Assembly: GCA_023055425.1 (NCBI GenBank)
Contig: JALGPY010000002.1
Coordinates: 138,069,927-138,133,926, forward strand
Direction: 5' to 3'
DNA: 64,000 nt
Origin: Linanthus parryae
Taxonomy: Eukaryota > Streptophyta > Magnoliopsida > Ericales > Polemoniaceae
Shown here: positions 30,216 through 42,717 of the stretch, in pieces
How the letters are laid out: each line of letters opens with the position of its first letter
How positions within the stretch are numbered: the stretch's first letter is position 1
Position numbers and translations under genes: made by a program
The notes under the pieces: model-generated
What the model saw: only the letters and a program-made list of their open reading frames with translations
Database searches by the model: none
What the model was told of the DNA's origin: nothing

Positions 30216-31204
30216 TATCACGTGGATGGTGATTGGTCTGTCTGTAAAGCACTATCTACAATTGTCAAGAGGGTGAAGATTTATTTGGTCTCAGCATCCT
30301 CATCTCCAGTTTGATCTAAACTTTTATCAAGATAATTTCACGAGGAAAGGAGCCGACATACATTCTTACATAAATCTTGATAATTTCACGAGGAAAGGAG
30401 TCGACATACATTCTTACATAAATGCAATCAGTAATATATTCTTTCTCCACAGTGGTCCGATTTTGGAGTTGCATCTCTACTTGCCAAATATAGACTTATC
30501 TTGGGACAGTATTCTCCCTCAGTGGCTTTCATATCTATCTAGGAATGGTATAAATGTGCTCTTCTTAAATAATTCCTGTGATATCCCATGTTGATTACCT
30601 TCTTATATTATTTGTGACATTATATGGAAACATGGTGTACCTCATGTTGGATTTGTTTGTGAAGCTTTTGACTGCAGATCCCGCTCCCTGGAACCTTTCT
30701 AATGGCTTCAATGAGATAAAGACTCTAAAGTTATTTAGATTCCGGTTTGATGATGTTGATTAGATGTCATGCCTCCTGTGTTTGCTCAGGAACTGTAGTA
30801 AATTGGAAATAATCAGTATAATGGTGGGTTTGCAACTTTGTATAAACACAATCCGTTTAGTTCTCTTATTTTATTATCTTGCTGCTTTTCTGATTATTAT
30901 GTTATTCGTACATGCGTCTGATGTTAAAGACAACTCTTCAAGTTCAGATGCAAGTGATTGGTTTGCACCTTCTTGTTGGAGTCAGAATTTCAACAATCTT
31001 CAGAATGTGAAGATATCTTCAGTCGGCGGTTTGAGGTCTGAAATGCTTTTGGTCAAGATGTTTCTTGCCAACGCGCCATTGCTCAAGACCATGTCTGTAA
31101 ACTATAATGCAGCACTGGATGCAACCAGGTCACTACGTATATCATCAGAGCTTATGAGCTTTTGCCGGGCATCACCAAAAGCAAGAGTACTACATGTTGA
31201 ATGA
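30216..31204 (+). pseudogene. F-box/LRR/FBD copy 2, broken
   Basis: Paralogue of gene 1 (20131-21567). The F-box end is visible near 30265-30320 (FIWSQHPHLQFD), then an in-frame 48-bp tandem duplication starting at 30329 (16 residues, NFTRKGADIHSYIN region, second copy with one change), then AISNIFFLHSGPIL and WDSILPQWLSYLSRNGI. About 0.4 kb of LRR sequence is missing around 30590-30640. A TAG at 30760-30762 replaces the CAG of gene 1 in the DDV(N/D)QMSCLL stretch. The last exon (about 30911-31204) still encodes an open FBD domain (WFAPSCWSQNFNNLQNVKIS) and ends TGA. The young copia element separates it from its 5' end. Not functional. Confidence 0.85.
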
Positions 31205-31888
31205 ACACTGTTTTTATTAAGGCTAATACACTGTCCATGTTGAGCACTGGGCTAACTTTTTCACACATTGTATAAAACATCATTTGACCAATTGAGAATA
31301 CATATCCTACACAAGTAACTTGGTGCTATTGACACTTTTTTTTGCTAGGGTTTCTCACCATAACTACACCATGTGATGCCACTACAAATGTAGCCTTAGT
31401 AGTATTGTAAGTTCTCCTTCAACGTTGCCGGTCAAATATCCGCTTCTGCAGAATCTGCAAGATCAAGTGAGGCAATTCCAAAATTATGAAATAGGGTAAG
31501 ACGCTCAGTAGTTCTGAAATAGACTACAAACCAAGCTTTACTTCGCAGTGGATTAGTTCAAACTCTTTCTTTTAGGCAAGAAGCATTGAAACTTCATACA
31601 ATAAAGGTAGAGTACATCATTCAGCCATGCCAAACTAGAAACAATCGCTTAACGATTCCATAAGCATAGCACAACAACATAACTAGGACTATAATCCTGG
31701 TGCTACCGAAAACTAAAGAAAACAACAAAATCTACTGAGTGGCGAGAAGATGGACTTGTTAACCGCCTCTGATCCTTGAGGTTTGGCTCCACTTTCTGCT
31801 TATTTTTACAAGCATTGGATGCATGAATTACAAGATAAAAGAAAACACGCACAATAAGCTCAAAACAAGAATACATCAAAGTTCTTGA
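31205..31888. other. 3' flank of F-box copy 2, no gene recognised
   Basis: AT-rich. A short minus-strand open piece (about 31785-31738, GAKPQGSEAVNKSIFSPLS) could be an exon remnant, but no family is recognised. Confidence 0.35.
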
Positions 31889-32165
31889 TGGGGATCAACT
31901 TCCTAAGGTCAGGGACTTTAGGAAAAAATACCAGAGACGCAGGAAAATTGGTCTTTAGGAGAAGTCTATTTCGAATAAAGGATAAGATTTTAGTTATTTC
32001 TAGTTATCTCTTAGTAGTTGAGTAAAAGTAGGAGTTTTCACGTTTCATCTATAAATCGGTAGGATATCAGTCTTTTTTTTCAGCTTTTATGATTATTGAA
32101 TACGAATTCCTCATAATTTAGTTGATTTCAGATATACTTGTTCCTCTTCTTCCGGTTCTACACCA
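31889..32165 (+). repeat. 5' LTR of the chromovirus
   Basis: About 277 bp, TGGGGATCAACTTCC ... TTCTACACCA. It differs from the 3' LTR at about twenty places by eye. TATAAAT at 32050-32056 is the likely promoter box. Confidence 0.85.
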
Positions 32166-32169
32166 ATTT

Positions 32170-32182
32170 TGGTATCAGAGCC
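32170..32182 (+). other. primer-binding site of the chromovirus
   Basis: TGGTATCAGAGCC, initiator tRNA-Met type, four bases after the LTR. Confidence 0.85.
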
Positions 32183-32989
32183 AAAATTCGTTCCAAACTT
32201 CCTTCGCACAATTGCGCACTGCATGATCTATACTCCCCTGCACTCCTCCTTCAAACCAAAAGCCACCAATCGCCGACGCCATCGCTGCAGAGTCTAGAAG
32301 CACTCAAACGCCAGCGAATCCCGCCATCTCTGGGGAACACCGAAGCTCTCCGTTGCACAGAACCACCGGAACAAAAATACATCTGCCACGCTTGCGGCCA
32401 GAACCCAGGCGAAACCTCCCGTCGCTGAAACGGCCAGAAATCAACACCACCACCACCACTTGACGTCGCCTCTTCCCCCCCATCGCCGCTACCCTTGTCT
32501 CTGTCTGTGTCCCTTTCGTCGCTCATCCATCCAGAAATAACAAAAGACCCACAAACCGCATTTTACCCATTTCACAACCCACATGTCCCTGTTTCGTCCC
32601 TACTTTACTCATGTTGTAAACCTAGCCCAATTATTCACTCAAATCCAACAGTCTCTGCAGCCCAAATTGTTACTTCACAGTCCAATCTATAACAACTCAG
32701 TTAACAAGCCAGCTTCTTCTTTATTTTTCATCCCATTAACTTCAGCCCAAAAAAAACAAATATTTAATTTATTAATTGGCGAATTTCCTTCTAAGGATTT
32801 TTGTCACACTCGGCTCGTATTCTTTGAATATCGGGTCTCATCCACTAGGATCATATTATCCGGAACTTTGGGGGACCCCTTTGACTTGTATTGTTTGGAA
32901 TTTTAAATCGAACTTGGCTCATAATTTTTCAGAATTTTGGGTCATATTTTACTTTGATTCTATTGAGGATCTTAAGTAATACGATCACT
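32183..32989 (+). other. leader of the chromovirus
   Basis: Non-coding leader of about 0.8 kb between primer site and gag. The first 350 bp are GC-rich and open in several frames, but no domain is seen. Confidence 0.5.
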
Positions 32990-33920
32990 ATGGCCAATCA
33001 AAACATTGCGCAGAGGCAAGATGCTTTGGAACAAAAGGTTGAAACCATTGATGGTACTGTCAAAACTCTCACAGAATCAATAAAAGAATTGACACGACAT
33101 GTGACTCATTTGACTACCACTTGGGAGAAACAACCGCTTAGTACAGACGCAGTTGAAGGTACCCATGGCAGCCCCACGATTCAACAACTTGGTTCTGTCA
33201 ATCGTAACGCGCGCGATAATTTGCGAGGGGATCGTGATTGCGTAAAGAATCCGCCACAATACCAAAGGCCCGGGATGAGTTTGACGAGTCGGAGGATAAG
33301 GTTAATGTGAGACAAAACAGACAACGAGGAAGACGTCAATACCGAACACCGCATATAAATTATGGCCGTTATGGACGTAATGACGATGATTTTGACATCA
33401 CGAAGAGAGCCCGAGCAGAAGCTCCTGAATTCAATGGCCAATTAAGCCCTAACGCTTTTATGGATTGGCTAGATAAAATGGATGACTATTTTGATTGGCA
33501 TAACATGTCGGACAGGCGAAGAGCTCGTTTTCCAATTATGAAACTAGTGGGGTTAGCTACGCATTACTGGAAAGGTGTTGACGACATCGAAAGGCTTGGC
33601 GACACACCTATAGTTCATTGGGATGAGATGAAGACTAAGCTGAAATTCAAGTTTCTTCTAAGACAGCATATGAGCGGTTACTTGAACAGTTCATGAGTTT
33701 GAAACAGTTATCTTCTAGTCTGACGGAGTACATGGGAAAGTTTGAAGATCTGCGAATAAGATGCAAAATTCGCGAAGAGCCTCACGTGTCAGTCACAAGG
33801 TTCATCAGTGGCTTGCGATTTGACATTAAAAGAGAAGTCATCCTATATGGCCAGGACACAGTTGAGGATGCATATCCGAAAGCATTAGAGTTGGAGAGTT
33901 ATCAAAAGTCGGCGACTTAG
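32990..33920 (+). pseudogene. gag of the chromovirus, frameshifted
   Basis: ATG at 32990 starts MANQNIAQRQDALEQKVE, a coiled-coil-like N-terminus. The Retrotrans_gag core follows in other frames: APEFNGQLSPNAFMDWLDKM and WDEMKTKLKFKF (33238-33696), then LSSSLTEYMGKFEDLRIRC and VTRFISGLRFDIKREV (33693-33920). At least two frameshifts. The zinc knuckle lies beyond the inserted block at about 44757. Confidence 0.85.
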
Positions 33921-34024
33921 AGGCGCTGGAATTCTCAAGTCGGGGAGACACAACAAAATGGGTCAACTAAAAGTTCCACAAACACGACTCTTCTTCCACG
34001 CACATCGTTTTCATGCAAGAGTAG

Positions 34025-35775
34025 TGTTCGACGAAATCCCAAGTGTAGGATATCGCTACAAGTAGTAATCCGGTAAGACCGGAGTCGAATCCACAAGGAT
34101 TGAGAAAGAGGGACACTCTAATCTAACAAAACTACTAAGAAACTAACTAAAATGGCTAAAGAAACTTCTCAATGGCTTTAAAGCTAGCCAAGCTTCAAAT
34201 CTACAAGTAGAACTTGGTAGAGCAAGGGTTTGTGAGAACTTTCAAAGAAACTGAATGAAAGAAATGAAAAAACTAAGCAAGTAAAGATGAAATAATATCG
34301 AAATAGAGTCTCTAAGATTGGGAGGAGATGTTGGACTTAGTTTAATCCCCTAGATGTGTTGTGCATGAAATTAACACCCAAACAATTTTCACAATGAAGA
34401 ATGTGGATTATAATGTCGAAGTCAAGTGTGATTCATGAAGAAATCTAGTGAAATTCAAAACTAAATTATATCAACTATCTAGGATGTGTATTCAATCATG
34501 AATCCACATTCAAGATGAAGCTACAATATAGATTTGTATTCCAACACTTGTTCGAGATGAATCACAAGAGGAAATTCTCAACTCAATGATTTAACAATCG
34601 AATCCACACCCAATATTATCTAATTTCATCAACCTTAGCCAACAATTAGTCTAGCTACTCATCTTCAAGAGCAAAGCAACACAAGAGATATAAAGCATAC
34701 TCATGAATATTTTCATTAGATTCAAGCTTAAACTCAAGAATACACAAGTTAATCTCCAATTTCAACCCAAGAACTTGCTTCAAATACCCAAATTGAAGAA
34801 CAAAGTCACCAATACTTGATTCAAAATACTAGAAATTGATTCCATACTACACAATACCAATTAATAGCAGCTAATAAACTCAGAAAGTGAAGAACACAAC
34901 AGCTACAAAGTGCACTACCCATAAACACAATAGAATTCGACTTGGAAACTCAGTAAAAATTGACCCGAAAGATGAAAAATCCGACTCCCTCCCCACTTTG
35001 GTTGTTCTTGGCTCCGGAATAGCTCAAGAGTGAGCTTGGAATCACCAAGAACAACCCAGAATCAGAGAAGAACTGAGAGAAATAGAGTGGAAGATGTCCG
35101 GCTCAGCCAAAGCGTGGGTCGGAGGTCGCTTCTTAAATCTTCACCACGGTTTATATAGAATTCAACATAAGGTTTCGTGGACTCCAAGGGGTGATCTAAG
35201 CCTTCCAATTCATCCCAATTAATCTTTATTGTTCATTTTGAGAAGCTCAAGAACCCTAGGACGAAATGGGGGGTTTGTCTTCTTTGCTTCTTGGGCCCAA
35301 TTGATGGAAGGGGGATGTAGACAGTGGGCTGGTGAGCAATTTGGTACCTTAGTGGAGAGATTCGATGAAGATTTGGACTGGTTTTGGGCCTAAGGAAGCT
35401 TCGGTGAAGCTTTTGTTGAACAACAATGGCTTCTCTGCGTTCTTCAGGTCGGGGTGACAGAAACCCATTCGCTGCTGTTGAGTTGTTTGCTAGAAATTGT
35501 ATCTGCGCCCCCTCTAGTTTGCTGGGGGCCTTAAAAATGCCCCCGGCTGTTAGAATATCTTCTATGGCCTCCTTAAAACGTTTTGGAAACAACACCCTGA
35601 CCCCCAATTCGTTAAAAGCTCTTCATTGCATCCCTTAAAGACTTCATAAATCTTCAATTAAGGCCCCATTCTGCTAGAATCTTCTTCATTTGGTCTTTAA
35701 TTTAAACTTTAACTTGCATTTGGTCCTTTCGCTTGCTTTTTCTTCAATCTTTGTCGCTTGATTTCTTCAAAAACT
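34025..35775 (+). repeat. tandem unit 1 (1751 bp)
   Basis: First unit, starting at the TG end of the block. It has the reading GTGTAGG where units 2 and 5 have GTATAGG. Includes a 70-codon ORF at 35426-35638 on the plus strand and a 124-codon ORF opposite it (35607-35233). Confidence 0.85.
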
Positions 35776-38700
35776 TGTTCGACGAAATCCCATGTATAGG
35801 ATATCGCTAAAAGTAGTAATCTAATAAGACCGGAGTCGAATCCACAAGGATTTAGAAAGAGGGAACACTCTAAGCTAACAAAACTACTAAGCAACTAACT
35901 AAAATGGCTAAAGTAACTTCTCAATGGCTTTAAAGCTAGCCAAGCTTCAAATCTACAAGTAGAACTTGGTAGAGCAAGGGTTTGTGAGAACTTTCAAAGA
36001 AACAGAATGAAAGAAATGAAAAAACTAAGCAAGTAAAGATGAAATAATATCGAAATAGAGTCTCTAAGATTGAGAGGAGATGTTGGCCTTAGTTGAATCC
36101 CCTAGATGTGTTGTGCATGAAATTCACACCCAAACAATTTTCACAATGAAGAATGTGGATTCTAATGTCGAATTCAAGTGTGATTCATGAAGAACTCTAG
36201 TGAAATTCAACACTAAATTATATCAACTATCTAGGATTTGTATTCAATCATGAATCCACATTCAACATGAAGCTACAATCTCGGTTTGTATTCCAACACT
36301 TGTTCGAGATGAATCACAAGAGGAAATTCTCAACTCAATGATTTAACAATCGAATCCACACCCAATATTATCTAATTTCATCAACCTTAGCCAACAATTA
36401 GTCTAGCTACTCATGTTCAAGAGCAAAGAAACACGAGATATATAAAGCATACTCATGAATATTTTCATTAGATTCAAGCTTAAACTCAAGAATACACAAG
36501 TTAATCTCCAATTTCAACCCAAGAACTTGCTTCAAATACCCAAAATGAAGAACAAAGTCACCAATATTTGATTCAAAATACTAGAACTTGATTCAAAACT
36601 ACACAATACCAATTAATAGCAGCTAATAAACTCAGAAAGTGAAGAACACAACAGTTACACAGTGCACTACCCAGAAACACAATAGAATTCGACTTGGAAA
36701 CTCAGTAACAATTGACCCAAAAGATGAAAAATCCGACTCCCTCCCCTCTTTGGTTGTTCTTGTCTTCTGAATAGCTCAAGAGTGAGCTCGGAATCACCAA
36801 GAACAACCAATAATCAGAGAAGAACTGAGAGAAATATAGGGGAAGATGTTCGGCTCAGCCAAAGCATGGGTCGGAGGTCGCTTCTTAAATCTTCACCACG
36901 GTTTATATAGACTTCAACATAAGGTTTCGTGGACTCCAAGGGGTGATCTGAGCCTTCCAATTCATCCCAATTAATCTTTATTGTTGATTTTGAGAAGCTC
37001 GAGAACCCTAGGACGAATTGGGGGGTTTGTCTTCTTTGCTTCTTGGGCCCAACAGAGTGGGCTGGGGAGCAATTTGGTACCTTAGTGGAGAGATTCGACG
37101 AATATGTGGACTGGTTTTGGGCCGAAGGAATCTTCGGTGAAGCTTTTGTTAAAAACAATGGCTTCTCTGCGTTCTTCAGGTCTGGGAGAGAGAAACCCAT
37201 TCGCTGCTGGTGAGTTGTTTGCTGGAAATTGTATCTTCGCCCCCTCTAGTTTGCTGGGGGCCTTAAAAATGCCCCTGGCTGTTAGAATATCTTCTATGGC
37301 CTCCTTAAAACGTTTTGGAAAGAGCACCATGACCCCCAATTCGTTAAAAGCTCTTCATTGCATCCCTTAAAGACTTCATAAATCTTCAATTAAGCCCTCA
37401 TTCTGCTAGAATCTTCTTCATTTGGTCTTTAATTTAAACTTGGGTAAAAGACACTGGCCACCCCTGAGTTTAGGGAAAATTCCACCCCGCTGCCCTGTGT
37501 TTTGGATAAAGACACTCCGCACCTTTTTTTTTATGGCGACTAACAGTTCACTAACTGCGAGGGGTAAAAGACCATTTTATCCCTAAAGTGTTCTAAAATT
37601 ACCCCCTATATATTACCCTAAACCCTCTCTCTCATTCATTTCTAAACCTAATCCCCGTCTCTCTCTACCCCTCTTCTCTCTTCACCTCACCGTGAAACCA
37701 GCCGCCACCAGACGTCCTCCAGAGGGTCGCCACCACCAAAGCCGCCCTATTCGCCGGCGGAGGAAGGACGAGGAGGGTCACCACCAGGAAATAACCACCT
37801 CTCGAAACCTCCTCCTTCATCTTCTCCTCTCTCCCTCTCTCGATCACCCCCGAACAGCAAACAACCACCACTACCAATCCTCCTCCTTCATCTTCTCCTC
37901 CTCTCTCTCTCTCACTCTCTCTCTCTCTCTCGATCGATCGATCTGATGCAAAAGCATCCCCAAACTAACATCACAAGCGGCGTCGGCGGCGCTGAACAGA
38001 GGGGGAAAAAACTTCCAGATCTGACCATTGATCGCCGCCTCTCGAATCGACGCCGACCGCCACCGCACGAACACGAGACGACGACGCCGGCGATGACGAA
38101 GACACGACGATTTTCCATGATGGTGAAAAGCGGTTCTGGGGTTCATCTTCAACCTGATTTCTGTTTTTTTTTTTTTTTTTTTTTTTTTTATTACCAACTA
38201 GGTTTGATTTCTTTCTGAATGGTTTTTTTCCAATACAAATTGGAGGGGTTGGTGGTAGAGTTGAATTTGGGGCTGGGTTCTGTTGGTGGAGTTGGATGTG
38301 GGGCTAGGTTGAGACGGCGGCGGCGGCGACAAGGATTTCAGTATAGTGATATGAATTTTCTGGGTTTTTATTTTGAATTTTTTTGGGTTTTGATTCGGAT
38401 GGTTTCAAAAATATGAATTTTGATTTATTTGTATAATGTTTCAAATGATTTTTGTATGTTTTGGACATGTCTTAAATCAACATATGGCAAGAGGATGAAC
38501 ACAATTCCAGGTGGTTTTGTTCTACTTTGACAGGTCAAAATCTTTAGATCGGTGCAAGTTGAAGCATTTACAGGCTGTTTGGTGCGCAAATTTGGTTTGC
38601 AACTTAAGTTTCGTGTTGTTTGAGTCGGCTCTTCAAGATTGCTATGGGGAGTTCAACAGTGGTCTCGGTCTCTGCTCCGGAGAAGAACATAATTGCCGGC

Positions 38701-39199
38701 AAAGTGTTTCGCCGTTTTCTGGGTTTAGTCACTTATGGTGGTTGGTGGTTGTTGTAGTTTGTTTTTGTTGGTCTGTGTTTGCTTTTGTGCCAGTTATACT
38801 GAATTGGGCCTTTATTATGAGTATACAATTGTGCCAGTGTGCTTGGAATATTTATGTTAGTTTCTTGCTAATATTGTTTTTGATTGTTCTTGGTGTTCTT
38901 GATGATGAACATTTGGTAATATAGTCTAAAAAAATACACGGGGGCAATATGGTCCGAAAAAAGCACATCTCTCACCTTTCTAACAGAATAGGACAGAAGG
39001 GTGCTAAGTGTCTACGGAATATTCCGTTAAATGGGTGCAACGTGTCTTTATCCAAAACAAAGGGTAGCTGGGAGGAATTAAGCCTAAACTCAGGGGGTGC
39101 TCAGTGTCTTTTATCCTTTAAACTTTAACTTGCATTTGGTCCTTTCGCTTGCTTTGTCTTAAAGTTTAGCCTCTTTGTCGCTTGATTTCTTCAAAAACT
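35776..39199 (+). repeat. tandem unit 2 (about 1740 bp plus insertion)
   Basis: Starts TGTTCGACG. Split at 37441/39117 by a Mutator-like element with duplicated TTTAAACTT. The conserved 70-codon ORF is at 37158-37370. Confidence 0.85.
37442..39116. mobile_element. Mutator-like element, 1675 bp, possibly Pack-MULE
   Basis: Long terminal inverted repeats of at least 75 bp: left GGGTAAAAGACACTGGCCAC, right (reverse) GGATAAAAGACACTGAGCAC, with TTTTGGATAAAGACAC shared further in. Flanked by the 9-bp duplication TTTAAACTT (37433-37441 and 39117-39125). The interior is partly GC-rich and gene-like (37680-38120, CGCCGACCGCCACC-type codons), with a CT/GA microsatellite near 37900-37945 and a T run at 38163-38189. 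A 137-codon ORF (38511-38924) has a hydrophobic C-terminus but no known domain. No transposase is seen, so it is non-autonomous and may carry host gene fragments. Confidence 0.85.
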
Positions 39200-40959
39200 T
39201 GTTCGACGAAATCCCATGTATAGGATATCGCTACAACTAGTAATCTGATAAGACCGGAGTCGAATCCACAAGGATTGAGAAAGAGGGAACACTCTAAGCT
39301 AACAAAACTACTAAGCAACTAACTAAAATGGCTAAAGTAACTTCTCAATGGCTTTAAAGCTAGCCAAGCTTCAAATCTACAAGTAGAACTTGGTAGAGCA
39401 AGGGTTTGTGAGAACTTTCAAAGAAACTGAATGAAAGAAATGAAGAAACTAAGCAAGTAGAGATGAACTAATATCGAAATAGGGTCTCTAAGATTGAGAG
39501 GAGATGTTGGCCTTAGTTGCATTCCCTAGATGTGTTGTGCATGAAATTAACACCCAAACAATTTTCACAATGAAGAATGTGGATTCTAATGTCGAAGTCA
39601 GGTGTGATTCATGAAGAACTCTATTGAAATTAAAAACTAAATTATATCAACTATTGAGGATGTGTATTCAATCTTGAATCCACATTCAACATGAAGCTAC
39701 AATCTAGGTTTGTATTGCAACACTTGTTCGAGATGAATCACAAGAGGAAATTCTCAACTCAATGATTTAACAATCGAATCCACACCCAATATTATCTAAT
39801 TTCATCAACCTTAGCCAACAATTAGTCTAGCTACTCATGTTCAAGAGCAAAGCAACACAAGAGATATAAAGCATTCTCATGAATATTTTCATTACATTCA
39901 AGCTTAAACTCAAGAATACACAGGTTAATCTCCAATTTCAACCCAAGAACTTGCTTCAAATACCCAAAATGAAGAACAATGTCACCAATACTTGATTCAA
40001 AATACTAGAAATTGATACCAAACTACACAATACAAATTAATAGCAGCTAATAAACTCAGAAAGTGAAGAACACAACAACTACACAGTGCACTACCCATAA
40101 ACACAATAGAGTTCGACTTGGAAACTCATTAAAAATTGACCCGAAAGATGAAAAATCCAACTCCCTCCCCTCTTTGGTTGTTCTTGGCTCCGGAATAGCT
40201 CAAGTGTGAGCTTGGAATCACCAAGAAAAACCCAGAATCAGAGATGAACTGAGAGAAATAAAGGGGAAGATGTCCGGCTCAGCCAAAGCGTGGGTCGGAG
40301 GTCGCTTCTTAAATCTTCACCACAGTTTATATAGACTTCAACATAAGGTTTCGTGGACTCCACGGGGTGATCTGAGCCTTCCAATTCATCCCAATTAATC
40401 TTTATGGTTGATTTTGAGAAGCTCAAGAACCCTAGGACGAATTGGGGGGTTTGTCTTCTTTGCTTCTTGGGCCCAATTCATGGAAGTGGGATGTAGAGAG
40501 TGGGCTGGGGAGCAATTTGGTGCCTTAGTGGAGAGATTCGATGAAGATTTGGACTGGTTTTGGGCCGAAGGAAGCTTCGGTGAATCTTTTGTTGAACAAC
40601 AATGGCTTCTCTGCGTTCCTCAGGTCGGGGAGAGAGAAACCCATTCGCTGCTGCTGAGTTGTTTGCTGGAAATTGTATCTTTGCCCCCTCTAGTTTGCTG
40701 GGGGCCTTAAAAATGCCCCCGGCTGTTAGAATATCTTCTATGGCCTCCTTAAAACGTTTAGGAAACAGCACCGTGACCCCCAATTCGTTAAAATCTCTTC
40801 ACTGCATCCCTTAAAGACTTCCTAAATCTTCAATTAAGCCCCCATTCTGCTAGAATCTTCTTCATTTGGTCTTTAATTTAAACTTTAACTTGCATTTGGT
40901 CCTTTCGCTTGCTTTGTCTTCAAGTTTAGCCTCTTTGTCGCTTGATTTCTTCAAAAACT
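39200..40959 (+). repeat. tandem unit 3 (1760 bp)
   Basis: Starts TGTTCGACG; conserved 70-codon ORF at 40602-40814. Confidence 0.85.
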
Positions 40960-42717
40960 TGATCGACGAAATCCCATGTATATGATATCGCTAAAAGTAG
41001 TAATCTGGTAAGACCGGAGTCGAATCCACAAGGATTGAGAAAGAGGGACACTCTAAGCTAACAAAACTACTAAGAAACTAACTAAAATGGCTAAAGTAAC
41101 TTCTCAATGGCTTTAAAGCTAGCCAAGCTTCAAATCTACAAGTAGAACTTGGTAGAGCAAGGGTTTGTGAGAACTTTCAAAGAATTTGAATGAAAGAAAT
41201 GAAGAAACTAGGCAAGTAGAGATGAACGAATATCAAAATAGAGTCTCTAAGATTGAGAGGAGATGTTGGCCTTAATTGAATCCCCTAGATGTGTTGTGCA
41301 TGAAATTAACACCCAAACAATTTTCACAATGAAGAATGTGGATTCTAATGTCGAATTCAAGTGTGATTCATGAAGAACTCTAGTGAAATTCAAAACTAAA
41401 TTATATCAAATATCTAGGATGTGTATTCAATCATGAATCCACATTCAAGATGAAGCTACAATCTAGATTTGTATTCCAACACTTGTTCGATGAATCACAA
41501 GAGGAACTTCTCAACTCAATGATTTAACAATCGAATCCACACCCATTATTTTTCTAATTTCATCAACCTTAGCCAACAATTAGTCTAGCTACTCATGTTC
41601 AAGAGCAAAGCAATACAAGAGATATAAAGCATACTCTTGAATATTTTCATTAGATTCAAGCTTAAACTCAAGAATACACAAGTTAATCTCCAATTTCAAC
41701 CCAAAAACTTGCTTCAAATACCCAAAATGAAGAACGAAGTCACCAATACTTGATTCAAAATACTAGAACTTGATTCCAAACTACACAATACCAATTAATA
41801 GCTGCTAATAAATTCAGAAAGTGAAGAACACAACAGCTACACAGTGAACTACCCAGAAACACAATAGAATTCGACTTGGAAACTCGGTAAAAATTGACTT
41901 GAAAGATGAAAAATCCGACTCCCTCCCCTCTTTGGTTGTTCTTGGCTCCGGAATAGCTCAAGAGTGAGCTCGGAATCACCAAGAACAACCCAGAATCAGA
42001 GAAGAACTGAGAGAAACAGAGGGGAAGATGTTTGGCTCAGCCAAAGCCGGGGTCAAAGGTCGTTTCTTAAATCTTCACCACGGTTTATATAGACTTCAAC
42101 ATAAGGCTTCGTGGACTCCAAGGGGTAATCTGAGCCTTCCACTTCATCCCAATTAATCTTTATTGTTGATTTTGAGAAGCTCAAGAACCCTAGGACGAAT
42201 TGGGGGGTTTGTCTTCTTTACTTCTTGGGCCCAATTGAGGGAAGGGGGATGTAGAGAGTGGGCTGGGGAGCAATTTGGTACCTTAGTGGAGAGATTCGAT
42301 GAAGATGTGGACTGGTTTTGGGCCGAAGGAAGCTTCGGTGAAGCTTTTGTTGAACAACAATGGCTTCTCTGCGTTCTTCAGGTCGGGGAGAGAGAAACCC
42401 ATTCGCTGCTGCTGAGTTGTTTGTTGGAAATTGTATCTTCACCCCCTCTAGTTTGCAGAGGGCCTTAAAAATGCCCCTGGCTGTTAGAATATCTTCTATG
42501 GCCTCCTTAAAACGTTTCGGAAACAGCACCGTGACCCCCAATTCGTTAAAAGCTCTTCATTGCATCCCTTAAAGACTTCATAAATCTTCAATTAAGCCCC
42601 CATTCTGCTAGAATCTTCTTTATTTGGCCTTTAATTTAAACTTTAACTTGCATTTTGTCCTTTCGCTTGCTTTGTCTTCAAGTTTAGCCTCTTTGTCGCT
42701 TGATTTCTTCAAAAACT
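40960..42717 (+). repeat. tandem unit 4 (1758 bp)
   Basis: Starts TGATCGACG (one change from the other units); conserved 70-codon ORF at 42360-42572. Confidence 0.85.

Noticed and set aside
31738..31785. Exon of an unknown minus-strand gene (GAKPQGSEAVNKS...)
   Set aside because: Short, no family recognised and no supporting neighbouring exons; left as flank.
40478..40783. Antisense ORF of about 100 codons in each tandem unit as a real gene
   Set aside because: Length varies between units (77 to 124 codons) because of stops and indels; only the 70-codon sense ORF is constant.
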